DNA of 46,134 bases from Methanosphaera stadtmanae (GCA_015062805.1 SUTQ01000019.1:1-46134), one strand, 5' to 3'; counted from the stretch's first letter, positions 35,743 to 43,919 are shown. A program made the numbers and translations. The notes: a model not told the origin generated them from the sequence alone.

Positions 35743-36456
35743 TTACCTTTCAGAATATAACAAACCCATAGCTCTTTTTGAGAAAAATAACATATATACT
35801 CCAAAGATACTTATTACTATGGACGTAATTACATTTGAATCCAAATACCATAATATGGTTAAAACAACCAATAGACTTATGATTATTACGCTGAAAACTG
35901 TTAAAGTGGTTAATAGTACTTTTTCAAAACCTATTGTGTGCATATCATTTAATGTGCCAAAAACGTTTAAAGCATTTGTTAATTTTCCAGTTTTTGCTAA
36001 TCTACATTCAGCCATTGTTGTAGCTAAAAAGAATACTATTGATATGATTAATCCAAGTATAGGCATTATCCATAATTGCAAAATAACCCCTAAAAAGAAA
36101 GACAATACTGTTGGCACTATAAAATAAAATATATTTACTACCAATATCTTCCTCGAATTTTTTAATTGGTTTGAAAATTTGAAATTAGGAGTATTTCCAC
36201 TTTGATATATGCTTTCCTTTAGAATATCTAATGAATATCCCTGTGTTAATAAAAACAACACTAAAGAAATTAACAATACACCTGCAATCAATAGCAGTTT
36301 AATCCAGTTATTTGCTGAAATTTCAAATGATTCAAGATTAAAAGCAACTACTGTAAGCATTCCCATAAATATAGCCGAAACCATGAAAATCCATGATGAT
36401 TTGATACTTTTAGTAGGATATAATATTGAATCTATTAATATATCACTTATTTCCAT
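35743..36456 (-). CDS. DUF4013-type membrane protein
   Basis: A 237-residue membrane protein with six or so hydrophobic segments. The N-terminal pattern (ILIDSILYPTKSIKSSWIF) and the FSNQLKNSRKILVVNIFYFI region with following glycine- and valine-rich helices resemble DUF4013, a family common in Methanobacteriales and of unknown function. It stands alone between the HAD phosphatase and the SAP-domain gene, both on the same strand. A role in membrane or envelope homeostasis is only a guess. Confidence 0.7.
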   Translation of the reverse strand: MEISDILIDSILYPTKSIKSSWIFMVSAIFMGMLTVVAFNLESFEISANNWIKLLLIAGVLLISLVLFLLTQGYSLDILKESIYQSGNTPNFKFSNQLKNSRKILVVNIFYFIVPTVLSFFLGVILQLWIMPILGLIISIVFFLATTMAECRLAKTGKLTNALNVFGTLNDMHTIGFEKVLLTTLTVFSVIIISLLVVLTILWYLDSNVITSIVISIFGVYMLFFSKRAMGLLYSER

Positions 36457-36525
36457 ATATTCACATCAATACTTGATTAAAAATAATTTACTCATGAAAA
36501 TATTTAAACTTAACTATATTCAATA

Positions 36526-38595
36526 TTAAAAATAACTATCCAATGACGATATTTTAATTGATTTCTTTTTATTTGAAGAAGAATAACCGCCTATTTTACT
36601 TGGAAAATGATTATATTTTATTCTATAGTTAAGATTATCTAAATTATTTTGATTTAGAACACTTTTTAATATTTCTGAGGATTCATCCAATGTTAAATGT
36701 AGATATTTTTCATCAAATTCCTGATAAATCAAAGAAATTATAAAAAACATCTCCTCAAAATCATATTCGTATTTCAATTTTCTCAAAGTATTAAATGTAC
36801 TTTCCTCTATTGGATTATAAAAGTCATAATAAACATCATCTATGAATAACATGTTAAGATTTATAAAGAATAACTTTAATTCAAGACGTAAAAACTCCTC
36901 AATATCCTGAAGATTTGAATATAATTGAGATTGTAGCTTAATTGAATCAACCAGTTGATTATGTTTTTTTAAATTTATTGCTTTTTCTATATGTTGGTTT
37001 AAAAAATCAAGTGTTATCTCATTTATGGATGTTTTTTCACTACTAGCAAAAAATTCCTCAAATTCTTCATAAACATAATTTTTCAGATATTTATTATGAT
37101 ACAAAATTGTTTTACAATCTTCTTTAAACTGAAATCCTAATTCTGTTATTTTAGGAACTTTTGATTTTATTTTAGTTAAGGAAATATTCGATTTTATTCT
37201 TTCTATCAGTTCCGTTTTATTACCGGATTGTTTTATATTATTTTCCAGCAATATGTTTTTTAATTCTGAAACACTAAATTCCTGTCCTTCTTCAGACCAG
37301 CTAGACTCTAAAACATCATACGTGATATAACCTTTTTTATACATAAACCGCCTTAAATCGATATCCGAGATATTATAATTATCGGCAGCCATATTGAAAA
37401 TTGAATAATAATTTTTTATATTCAAATTGTCTATAATATAACATATAGCTAATGAAATCAAGTACTCATCATTAAACTCATCTTTTTTCTCTATTATATT
37501 ATTTAATGAATATTTATAAGATAATGTTTCGGTTAAAACATCATGATAGAGATATTTATTTTTATTTTTTACATTCACATCGTTAAAAATATCATAACCA
37601 CAACTTACACAGTATCTACGAGAATAATCCAACTCCTCATTACAATAAGGACATGGATTTTTAATAGAATCATCTTTTTCTTTAGTATTGTGAAGATTTG
37701 AAACCAAATAATTTAAACGTAGCGGTATGGACTGTTTACGAATTGTACTTCTTGTTAAATCTATGAATAATTGTTGTTTAATCTTTTTTATTTCATCAAG
37801 TGTTACCATACCTTCATTTACATAATCCATAAAGATGTCGGCTAAATCTGATGAAAACAATTCTTTAATTTCCAAATTAACAGTGGGTAAATTATCTCTT
37901 AAAAGCAATAATCTTCTTTCTATTTCAAGATCACGCCTGGTTAATATATTAACTATATTTTCAAAATAATCTTTATTAAAAATATCCTTGGATTCTAAGG
38001 ATACTTTCTCATTATCGTGCTCAGATATTGCATAATGAACTTCAAAAGTTTCATTATTTTCAATATTAAAAAGTAAGGAAGCACAAAGATCCAAATCATA
38101 TAAATTTGTTAAATTTAGGAAAACATCCCTATTTAGTTGAGAATTCTTAGGAACAATATTTTCTATAGCTATATTAAAATTTATGGCACTGACAACTAAT
38201 GTGTCATTAACTTTTTCAGCATAACCATAATTAACTAATGCATTAACTACTGTTTTATTTGGTTCATGAATACTTATCACATAACCTTCTTCAAGAATAC
38301 GTGATAATTCTTTATTAAATAACATATTTCCTCTAAAGGAAGGTAATATATAAATATTTGTTAAAAGCAGATGAGAATCATTTATAATGGTATATGTACT
38401 AAAACCAGCTACTTTTTCCTTAAATCTTATTTCATTAAAAATATTACAATTATCAACATTTAAAACAAACTTCTCTTCAATCATTGAATCGTAAATACCA
38501 TCATATTTACTTTTTAATATATCTTCAAGGATTAATTTCTTATCATTTTGATAAATAGAAAAAATTTTTAAATGTTTACTTGTATTGTAATTCAT
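36526..38595 (-). CDS. Large protein with zinc ribbon and SAP motif; possible GNAT-like N-terminus
   Basis: About 689 residues, not assigned to a named family. Residues 45-140 contain AGFSTYTIINDSHLLLTNIY followed by ILPSFRGNMLFNKELSRIL, loosely like the acetyl-CoA loop of a GNAT fold (weak). A zinc ribbon CPYCNEELDYSRRYCVSCGY follows near 315-335. A SAP-like helix pair (FSVSELKNILLENNIKQSGN, then KTELIERI) lies around 440-475, a motif that binds DNA or RNA. The rest is helical and acidic. Start ATG at 38595; a TTG five codons upstream is an alternative. No membrane segment, so cytoplasmic. A nucleic-acid-associated role is inferred from the SAP and ribbon. Confidence 0.75.
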   Translation of the reverse strand: MNYNTSKHLKIFSIYQNDKKLILEDILKSKYDGIYDSMIEEKFVLNVDNCNIFNEIRFKEKVAGFSTYTIINDSHLLLTNIYILPSFRGNMLFNKELSRILEEGYVISIHEPNKTVVNALVNYGYAEKVNDTLVVSAINFNIAIENIVPKNSQLNRDVFLNLTNLYDLDLCASLLFNIENNETFEVHYAISEHDNEKVSLESKDIFNKDYFENIVNILTRRDLEIERRLLLLRDNLPTVNLEIKELFSSDLADIFMDYVNEGMVTLDEIKKIKQQLFIDLTRSTIRKQSIPLRLNYLVSNLHNTKEKDDSIKNPCPYCNEELDYSRRYCVSCGYDIFNDVNVKNKNKYLYHDVLTETLSYKYSLNNIIEKKDEFNDEYLISLAICYIIDNLNIKNYYSIFNMAADNYNISDIDLRRFMYKKGYITYDVLESSWSEEGQEFSVSELKNILLENNIKQSGNKTELIERIKSNISLTKIKSKVPKITELGFQFKEDCKTILYHNKYLKNYVYEEFEEFFASSEKTSINEITLDFLNQHIEKAINLKKHNQLVDSIKLQSQLYSNLQDIEEFLRLELKLFFINLNMLFIDDVYYDFYNPIEESTFNTLRKLKYEYDFEEMFFIISLIYQEFDEKYLHLTLDESSEILKSVLNQNNLDNLNYRIKYNHFPSKIGGYSSSNKKKSIKISSLDSYF

Positions 38596-38672
38596 GAAAC
38601 CATTTCCCAAAAATAGTTTTTTCTATTAATATATTAAATTATTTAAAATAAATAAATTTTTAAAAAAAAAGT

Positions 38673-38987
38673 TTAAAATAAGGGAACTAAAGAGTAAACA
38701 GTGATTAATACAATTACTGTGATTATAACAATTGCTCCAAGAGGAACTTTTTTCCAGGATAGTCCCGCAGCAACAATTGCGCCAATTAAACCAATATACC
38801 ATAATTGATTATCTACTGTTAGTACCCCTGGAATTATTAAAGCGCTTAGAGCCGTATATGGAATTAAATCAAGAAACTTTTCAGTTTTTTTACTAAAATT
38901 AATTTGTCCCACAAATATTGATGGTATTAATCTTGGAATAAATGTTACCAGTGCACATCCCAATATTACCATGTCTGCAGTGTTCAT
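38673..38987 (-). CDS. azlD: AzlD-family branched-chain amino acid exporter subunit
   Basis: A 104-residue protein with four membrane segments. NTADMVILGCALVTFIPRLI at the start and DLIPYTALSALIIPGVL in the middle are AzlD signatures. AzlD partners with AzlC for amino acid efflux. Its ATG overlaps the azlC stop codon (ATGA, 38984-38987), so translation is coupled. Substrate assignment rests on the family only. Confidence 0.88.
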   Translation of the reverse strand: MNTADMVILGCALVTFIPRLIPSIFVGQINFSKKTEKFLDLIPYTALSALIIPGVLTVDNQLWYIGLIGAIVAAGLSWKKVPLGAIVIITVIVLITVYSLVPLF

Positions 38988-39685
38988 TTAATTCCCCCAT
39001 CATCTGTTAAAAAATATGCATCATTTATCAAGTATACTCCAATTAATGCACCCAACAATGTTGATACAATTATGGACCAGTTTCCAATTATAGTTTGCAA
39101 TATTATGTTCATTATTCCAGTTATTATAACAAGTAATCCTATTCTATAGTTTTTCTTGACATTTGGTATTAAAATTGCAACAAATAATGCATATAATGAA
39201 ATGTTAAAACTGTTTGTAACAATAACAGGTAATAAATCCAATACAAAAACTCCAATTGCTGCACCCAATATCCAAGATAACCAGGAAGTTAATGATAATC
39301 CGACATATGTCCAAATTGATGATTCATCCATTAAAGAAAACATTGCAAATGATTCATCTGTAGTTAAATGACACGACAATGCATTTAACAAAGGAGAAGT
39401 CTTTTGAACCTTATTATATACACAGACATTCATAACAAAATATCTTAAATTAACAACAAAATTAGTTAATATGATTGCAAAAGCTGTAGCACCATTTAAA
39501 AGCATAGTGACAGCAATAATCTCCCCAGCACCCGCATATACAAGAATTGAAAATCCAACAGTTTGTAAAGGAGTTAATCCTGCTTTAATAGCTAATGCAG
39601 CATAACCAATACCCATAGGTATATATCCCATAGTAATAGGTATTGCTTTTTTAAATCCAAAAATAAATTCATCTTTTTTAGACAA
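38984..39685 (-). CDS. azlC: AzlC-family branched-chain amino acid exporter subunit
   Basis: A 233-residue membrane protein with about six segments. GFKKAIPITMGYIPMGIGYA, QTVGFSILVYAGAGEIIAV, LTNFVVNLRYFVMNVCVY and the CHLTTDESFAMFSL loop are AzlC hallmarks. The start codon is TTG (39683-39685) with AGGAGT about ten bases upstream. It forms a two-gene operon with azlD downstream. The promoter must lie in the AT-rich gap beyond 39686. Confidence 0.9.
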   Translation of the reverse strand: MSKKDEFIFGFKKAIPITMGYIPMGIGYAALAIKAGLTPLQTVGFSILVYAGAGEIIAVTMLLNGATAFAIILTNFVVNLRYFVMNVCVYNKVQKTSPLLNALSCHLTTDESFAMFSLMDESSIWTYVGLSLTSWLSWILGAAIGVFVLDLLPVIVTNSFNISLYALFVAILIPNVKKNYRIGLLVIITGIMNIILQTIIGNWSIIVSTLLGALIGVYLINDAYFLTDDGGIK

Positions 39686-40088
39686 TATAATAACGACTCC
39701 TTTAGTATAAAAATAAATATATGTTTAAAATGATATAAATAATTAATTTATTGAAAAGATTTAAATTATTAATTCATTACAATTATGAGGTAAATATACT
39801 GAATTGAAAATTTTATTTCATTATGTAATAATGTTTTTTATCATTAATTGATGAATAATCAACATTCCATATATATTAAAGATATAATAATATAATTTCT
39901 ATTAAAATTTTTAATAATAAAAAAAATATCAATTGAAACAGATACAGAAATAAAACTAAAACTGTTAAAATTAGTAATTCTTAAGTACCTTTTATAAATT
40001 CTATTTTGTTCAACTAATATTTACTAAAAGATTCAATCGGAAAAAAATTATAAAAAAATTAATAATAAATGTATTATAAAAAGTTTTC
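39686..40088. other. AT-rich gene-free stretch
   Basis: This is the divergent gap upstream of azlC and the secreted-protein gene. It has only very short frames and no tRNA-like fold. It should hold the azlC promoter on the minus strand. I see nothing else definite apart from the tandem repeat that begins at its right end. Confidence 0.45.
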
Positions 40089-40157
40089 ATAAAAAACATA
40101 TTTATAATAAAAAGTTTAAATAAAAAACATATTTATAATAAAAAGTTTAAATAAAAA
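40089..40157. repeat. 31-bp tandem repeat with TATA-like core
   Basis: Two exact 31-bp copies (40089-40119 and 40120-40150) are followed by a partial third. Each begins ATAAAAAACATATTTATAAT and ends AAAAAGTTTAA, so each carries a TATA-like TATTTATAA. They end about 20 bp before the start codon at 40176. Copy-number change could alter promoter strength. Confidence 0.7.
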
Positions 40158-40175
40158 GAATAACTGAGGTATAAA

Positions 40176-40313
40176 ATGTCAAAGAAATTTTTAATTAGTA
40201 TATTAGTATTAATATGTTTCATTACTCTAGCTAGTGTTAGTGCTGAGATAACAGCTCACAAAATTCTTTGTCAAATGATAGCAGTACAACAGATGCTAAT
40301 ACACCAAGTTTAG
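40176..40313 (+). other. Signal-peptide reading frame, out of frame with the downstream secreted-protein frame
   Basis: An ATG at 40176, preceded by GAGGT, opens a 45-codon frame. Its first 23 residues (MSKKFLISILVLICFITLAS, then VSA) are a textbook Sec signal peptide, after which the frame runs into an unrelated sequence and stops at 40311-40313. Without the dinucleotide GA at 40245-40246 (GCTGAGATAAC read as GCTGATAAC) it would continue directly as ...VSA-DNSSQNSLSND... into the frame at 40268-40882. This is best read as the 5' part of one gene split by a 2-bp insertion, or by a sequencing error or slippage site. Confidence 0.7.
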
Positions 40314-40882
40314 AAAATATGTTAAATGCTAATAATGGAAATGAAAACTCACAATCAACTAATGGTTTTTCCATGGATAATATGGCTGGAATGAACATGT
40401 CAGACATGATTCCAGGAATGAACATGTCAGATATGATTCCAGGAATGAACACATCCGCATCCAATGATACAACACCAGAAACTAGTTCAAATAACAATGA
40501 TCAACAAGGTAATACCCAACCAGTATCACATACACAAAAACAGAAAGAAGTCAAACAAAATCCAACAAAAATAACTAACAACCAACAAAAAGTATATAAA
40601 ACTCATACAATCAAAAAAACTAGTGATAATAGTGTTGTTTATCAAGGAAACTCATTGACATTAGATGCAATAAATAAAATATTCGGTCAAAATATTACAA
40701 ATGGACATTTAGTCGTCTTCATGGATGGTCAAGTAATATTCAATGACACTGTAAGTAATGATTTATCAATGACTATATTACAACTCATTGAAAAATATCT
40801 CGGTAATCATAAAATTAAAATAGAATTTACCGATGCTAATAACAATACAAATACCTATGAAGAAGATATAATTATCGAATAA
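40268..40882 (+). CDS. Secreted Asn/Thr/Met-rich protein with C-terminal Ig-like domain; signal peptide frameshifted
   Basis: A 204-codon frame from an in-frame TTG that has no ribosome-binding site; the real start is probably the ATG at 40176 in another frame (see that entry). The body is rich in Asn, Ser, Thr and Gln (surface-protein composition). It holds a Met-rich tandem repeat (GMNMSDMIP twice, about residues 41-58), a Lys/Gln-rich linker, and a C-terminal domain of about 85 residues (SLTLDAINKIFGQNITNGHL, VFMDGQVIFNDTVSND, KIEFTDANNNTNTYEED) that looks like an Ig-like beta-sandwich of methanogen adhesins. Conserved coding character after the shift suggests a recent lesion, programmed slippage or assembly error. 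Confidence 0.65.
   Translation: MSNDSSTTDANTPSLENMLNANNGNENSQSTNGFSMDNMAGMNMSDMIPGMNMSDMIPGMNTSASNDTTPETSSNNNDQQGNTQPVSHTQKQKEVKQNPTKITNNQQKVYKTHTIKKTSDNSVVYQGNSLTLDAINKIFGQNITNGHLVVFMDGQVIFNDTVSNDLSMTILQLIEKYLGNHKIKIEFTDANNNTNTYEEDIIIE
40388..40450 (+). repeat. 27-bp in-gene tandem repeat (Met-rich nonapeptide)
   Basis: Two near-identical 27-bp copies (40388-40414, 40415-40441; one C/T difference) and a partial third encode GMNMSDMIP repeats. The period is a multiple of three, so copy changes would keep the frame. Confidence 0.75.
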
Positions 40883-40894
40883 ACTCATCCCCCT

Positions 40895-40911
40895 CTTTTT
40901 TAACTTTTTTT
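40895..40911 (+). terminator. T-rich terminator after the secreted-protein gene
   Basis: Two T-runs (TTTTTT and TTTTTTT separated by AAC) lie about 13 bp after the stop codon, an archaeal-type termination tract. Confidence 0.4.
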
Positions 40912-41120
40912 AAATATAATTGGATTAAAAAAAATAATACACAATACATTGAATTCCTTATTTGAATTATTATTATAAGAATTTATTAATAGCTTATTTT
41001 TGCGATTTAGATATTCTTTTTATCAGTTAAATACAATACTTAAGATAATTTATATTTGATGAAGTAAAAAATTTTTTTAATGTTTTTGACTATAAAGTAT
41101 TTTATCAATTATCCAAAATG

Positions 41121-41162
41121 TGTTCACATAATTCACACTTTTTGTTCACATAACATGAACAA
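41121..41162. repeat. Paired direct repeats with inverted element
   Basis: TGTTCACATAA occurs at 41121-41131 and again at 41143-41153, exactly 22 bp apart (about two helical turns). The second copy is also the left arm of an inverted repeat, TTGTTCA (41142-41148) and TGAACAA (41156-41162). This looks like a protein-binding array; the protein is unknown. Confidence 0.55.
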
Positions 41163-41172
41163 GGGCATATTA

Positions 41173-41206
41173 TTTACTTCGTTATACGGTAGTATTACGA
41201 AGTAAA
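41173..41206. repeat. 34-bp recombinase-site-like palindrome
   Basis: Left arm TTTACTTCGTTATAC and right arm GTATTACGAAGTAAA are inverted copies with one mismatch in 15, around a GGTA centre. Read as two 13-bp arms with an 8-bp spacer this has the geometry of a tyrosine-recombinase core site (loxP, dif). It is not identical to any such site I know. A regulator operator or RNA hairpin are the alternatives. Confidence 0.5.
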
Positions 41207-41394
41207 ATAAAACTAATGAAAGAAATGAAAAAATCCATAAAAACAAGCATGTCTAAAATACCAAAAATCAACCACCACATATAGATGTAATATACTCAAA
41301 AATGAAAAGTAGAGAAAAATAGAAAAAGTGACTTAGCAGAGAACATTATTATGAAAAAATAATACTATTTATCTATATTTTGATGATTATTATT

Positions 41395-42219
41395 TTATTT
41401 AGATTTTAATTTACTATAGAAATATGAAGCTGTAGCTCCACCATCAATAAGAAAATCTGAACCAGTTATGAAAGCTCCATTTTCATTAAGCATTAATTGT
41501 GCAAGATTTGCTACTTCATCTGCCGTTCCTGGCCTTCCTGATGGACAATTTGCAAACATATTTTTATAGAAATCTCCACGTGGACCATTAAATTCATCAA
41601 TTGCCAGTGGTGTTACAATTATTCCCGGAGATATTGAGTTTATTCTTGCATTTCTTTCGCCCCATTTACATGCTTCATACATTACTCTTTTTACATTACA
41701 CCTTTTTGCAAGTTGATAAGCATGTAATGTGTCTTTAATGTTTTCGGGCTGTAAAATATCCAAATCAAGTAATTCTTCTGTTGGTGTTGTGGCTAATTGT
41801 TCATCAATACTTGCTCCCAATTGTTTCATCCTATGTCCTGACTGTGAAGATATGGTAACTCCACTTCCACCTTCTTTTATTACTTTACCTATTTCTTCCA
41901 ATAATACTGCTGTTCCATAAAGATCTACTTTAAGAATAGTTTCTATACTTGCTTGTGAAGGAGAAACTCCTGCTGCATTAATAAAGTTACTTATTTCTCC
42001 ATAATCCTGAGAAGTTTTAATTAAGTTTTTTATAGATAATCTGCTGGAAATATCACATTCAAGATATTCAACATCAAAACCTGATTCAATCATAGTTTTT
42101 GATATTTTTTCAGCATTTTCAATGTTTTTATCCCCAATTATTAATTTTTTACCGTAACTTATTCTTCTTGCAATTGCCATTCCTATTTGTCCAGCCCCTG
42201 TTAAAACAACAACACCCAT
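41395..42219 (-). CDS. Short-chain dehydrogenase/reductase, paralogue A
   Basis: A 274-residue SDR. The nucleotide-binding turn is VVLTGAGQIGMAIAR (a GAGxxG variant of the usual TGxxxGxG), the stabilising element is INAAGVSP, the catalytic Ser lies in TISSQSGH and the Tyr/Lys pair in YQLAKRCN. ARINSISPGIIVTPLA and GSDFLIDGGATAS close the fold. The start at 42219 follows GGAGG by seven bases; an upstream frame extension to 42276 has no site. Paralogous to the SDR at 44006-44860. It follows the iron-sulfur aldo/keto reductase by 46 bp. Substrate unknown. Confidence 0.88.
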   Translation of the reverse strand: MGVVVLTGAGQIGMAIARRISYGKKLIIGDKNIENAEKISKTMIESGFDVEYLECDISSRLSIKNLIKTSQDYGEISNFINAAGVSPSQASIETILKVDLYGTAVLLEEIGKVIKEGGSGVTISSQSGHRMKQLGASIDEQLATTPTEELLDLDILQPENIKDTLHAYQLAKRCNVKRVMYEACKWGERNARINSISPGIIVTPLAIDEFNGPRGDFYKNMFANCPSGRPGTADEVANLAQLMLNENGAFITGSDFLIDGGATASYFYSKLKSK

Positions 42220-42265
42220 ACTAATTCCTCCATTTAACAATTTTCCCATTTTTTGCTTAATTAAC

Positions 42266-43381
42266 TTATTTTTCAAATAAATTGACTACTTTCTCTAATT
42301 CTTCAGTAATATTAATCTGTTGAGGACATACTTTTTCACATGCACCACATTTTACACAAGAGGATGCTTTTGTAAATTTTTCTGCATAATTATCATAATA
42401 TAAATAATTTAACATTTGATCTACTTTGGACTGTTTTTCATCGTTGAAAATTGAGAAATATTTTGATATAGGAATTTGTTTAGGACAATATTTAAAACAA
42501 TAATCACAGTATGTGCATGGAATTTCAATGGAATCATTTATTATATCACGTGCTTGTTTAATTATTTCCAATTCATCGTTATTCATTGTCTTAAAATCTT
42601 TAACTATACTCATATTTTCCTGAAGTTCTTTTAGATCAGACATTCCACTTAGTACTAATGCTACTGAACTTAAATTTAAGACATAGGATAATGCCCAATT
42701 AACTGGACTTTTTTGGTTATAACTTTGAAATAATTTTTCTACTTTTTCTGGAACATTAACTAAATTTCCACCTTTTAATGGCTCCATAACAAATACATCC
42801 AATCCATTATCCTTAACTATCTCATAACATTTTTTAGCTTGAACTGCATCGTTTTTCCAATCAACATAATTAATTTGAAGTTGTACAAATTCTATATCCT
42901 GGTTTTCTGTCAATACTTGATTTAAAGCTTCAGGAGTTCCATGATGACTTATACCTAATTTATTAATTAAACCTTCCTTTTTAAATTCCCTTAAATAATC
43001 AAATACGTTTAACTGTTTACAAACACCATTATAAAATAGATCAGAAGTATTATGAACCAAATAATAATCGAAATAATCCAATCCACACCGTTCCAATTGT
43101 GTTTGAAAAATATTTTCCGGATTATCATTGATTGTCATTCCATATATTGGCATTTTATCAGCAATTAGAACTTCATCACGAGAATATCTATCTATTACAC
43201 ATTTTTTAATAGCTTCTTCACTTTTTCCATTATGATAATTAAAACCCGTATCAAAATAACGGCCACCATTTTCAATATAATAATCTACAAGTGTATTAAC
43301 TTTATTATAATCTATTTGACTTACATCACCATTTATAATAGGTAATCTCATAAATCCAAAACCTAACTTAAAATCATTCAT
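42266..43381 (-). CDS. Aldo/keto reductase with C-terminal 2x[4Fe-4S] domain, second copy
   Basis: A 371-residue paralogue of the protein at 6293-7450, colinear throughout. Barrel motifs: KLGFGFMRLP at the start, YFDTGFNYHNGKSEE (Asp/Tyr), IADKMPI (Lys) and YYLVHNTSD (His). The C-terminus has CTYCDYCFKYCP and CVKCGACEKVCP, ligands for two clusters. The N-terminus MNDFKLGFG sets the start and supports the GTG start chosen for the other copy. It lies 11 bp downstream of the broken nitroreductase gene and upstream of the SDR, suggesting a redox operon. Confidence 0.88.
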   Translation of the reverse strand: MNDFKLGFGFMRLPIINGDVSQIDYNKVNTLVDYYIENGGRYFDTGFNYHNGKSEEAIKKCVIDRYSRDEVLIADKMPIYGMTINDNPENIFQTQLERCGLDYFDYYLVHNTSDLFYNGVCKQLNVFDYLREFKKEGLINKLGISHHGTPEALNQVLTENQDIEFVQLQINYVDWKNDAVQAKKCYEIVKDNGLDVFVMEPLKGGNLVNVPEKVEKLFQSYNQKSPVNWALSYVLNLSSVALVLSGMSDLKELQENMSIVKDFKTMNNDELEIIKQARDIINDSIEIPCTYCDYCFKYCPKQIPISKYFSIFNDEKQSKVDQMLNYLYYDNYAEKFTKASSCVKCGACEKVCPQQINITEELEKVVNLFEK

Positions 43382-43392
43382 TCAAACCACTC

Positions 43393-43919
43393 CTAAAAAA
43401 AATCATTATGAATATTTTCAATATGTAATTTATCTTCAGAATATTCTTTTTTAAATTCGCCTTTTTGACCTAATGCAATACAATTTAACACTCGAAAATT
43501 ATCAGGAACATTCAATAATTCCCTGATTTCTTCATCAGCACTTTTAACTTGTCCTGCACGGTTTCTTATGTGAATCCAACATGCTCCAATATTAAATTGT
43601 TCTGCAGCAAGTAAGATATAAGTAGATGCAACAGATGCATCTTCTATCCAAAGTTCACAATTTGAAGTATCCACCATTACACAATACATACATTTGATTG
43701 AATTAATGGATTTGCACCCATAGCTTTACAATGAGCTATCTCCCGAATCATTTCTTTATCTTTTACCACAACGAAATGTACGGGATGTTCTCCCCAAGAT
43801 GAAGGTGCTGTTAAAGCTATTTTTAGTATTTCATTAATGGTATTGTCTTCAATTTCATCAGTAAGAAAAATCCGAGTAGATCTTCTTTTTAATGTTAAAT
43901 CCAATAAATCATTGCTCAT
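43393..43919 (-). pseudogene. Nitroreductase-family gene split by a frameshift
   Basis: The 5' part (43919 to about 43681) encodes MSNDLLDLTLKRRSTRIFLT, then ILKIALTAPSSWGEHPVHFV and GANPLIQSNVCIV before a stop. The 3' part (frame open through 43393) encodes VMVDTSNCELWIEDASVAST, ILLAAEQFNIGACWIHIRNR and a typical nitroreductase tail. Together they make one FMN-dependent nitroreductase of about 175 residues. Restoring one G in GTGTAATGG (to GTGGTAATGG) joins the halves exactly between V-C-I-V and V-M-V-D, so a 1-bp deletion at about 43684-43689 explains the break. Start ATG 43919 follows GGGAT. It is either a recent pseudogene or a sequencing error. Confidence 0.8.

Larger units (their letters stand above)
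40912..41394. other. Gene-poor stretch with repeats and a palindrome
   Basis: No convincing gene: the longest frame with an ATG is a roughly 22-codon one near 41219 (ends NHHI) that could be a remnant but matches nothing I know. The stretch holds the TGTTCACATAA repeats and the 34-bp palindrome listed separately, which is unusual order for AT-rich spacer DNA. Confidence 0.45.

Noticed and set aside
40089-40157. Possible CRISPR array
   Set aside because: The 31-bp units are directly adjacent with no spacers, and no cas genes are present.
40244-40268. TGA at 40244-40246 as a recoded (selenocysteine) codon
   Set aside because: No coding sequence lies upstream in that frame; the signal peptide is in another frame, and a 2-bp insertion explains the arrangement.
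41173-41206. True loxP site
   Set aside because: Only part of each arm resembles loxP, no Cre-like gene is in the window, and the spacer differs; it is reported as a recombinase-site-like palindrome only.
41219-41287. About 22-codon frame ending NHHI as a small protein or transposase remnant
   Set aside because: Too short, no ribosome-binding site and no recognisable similarity.
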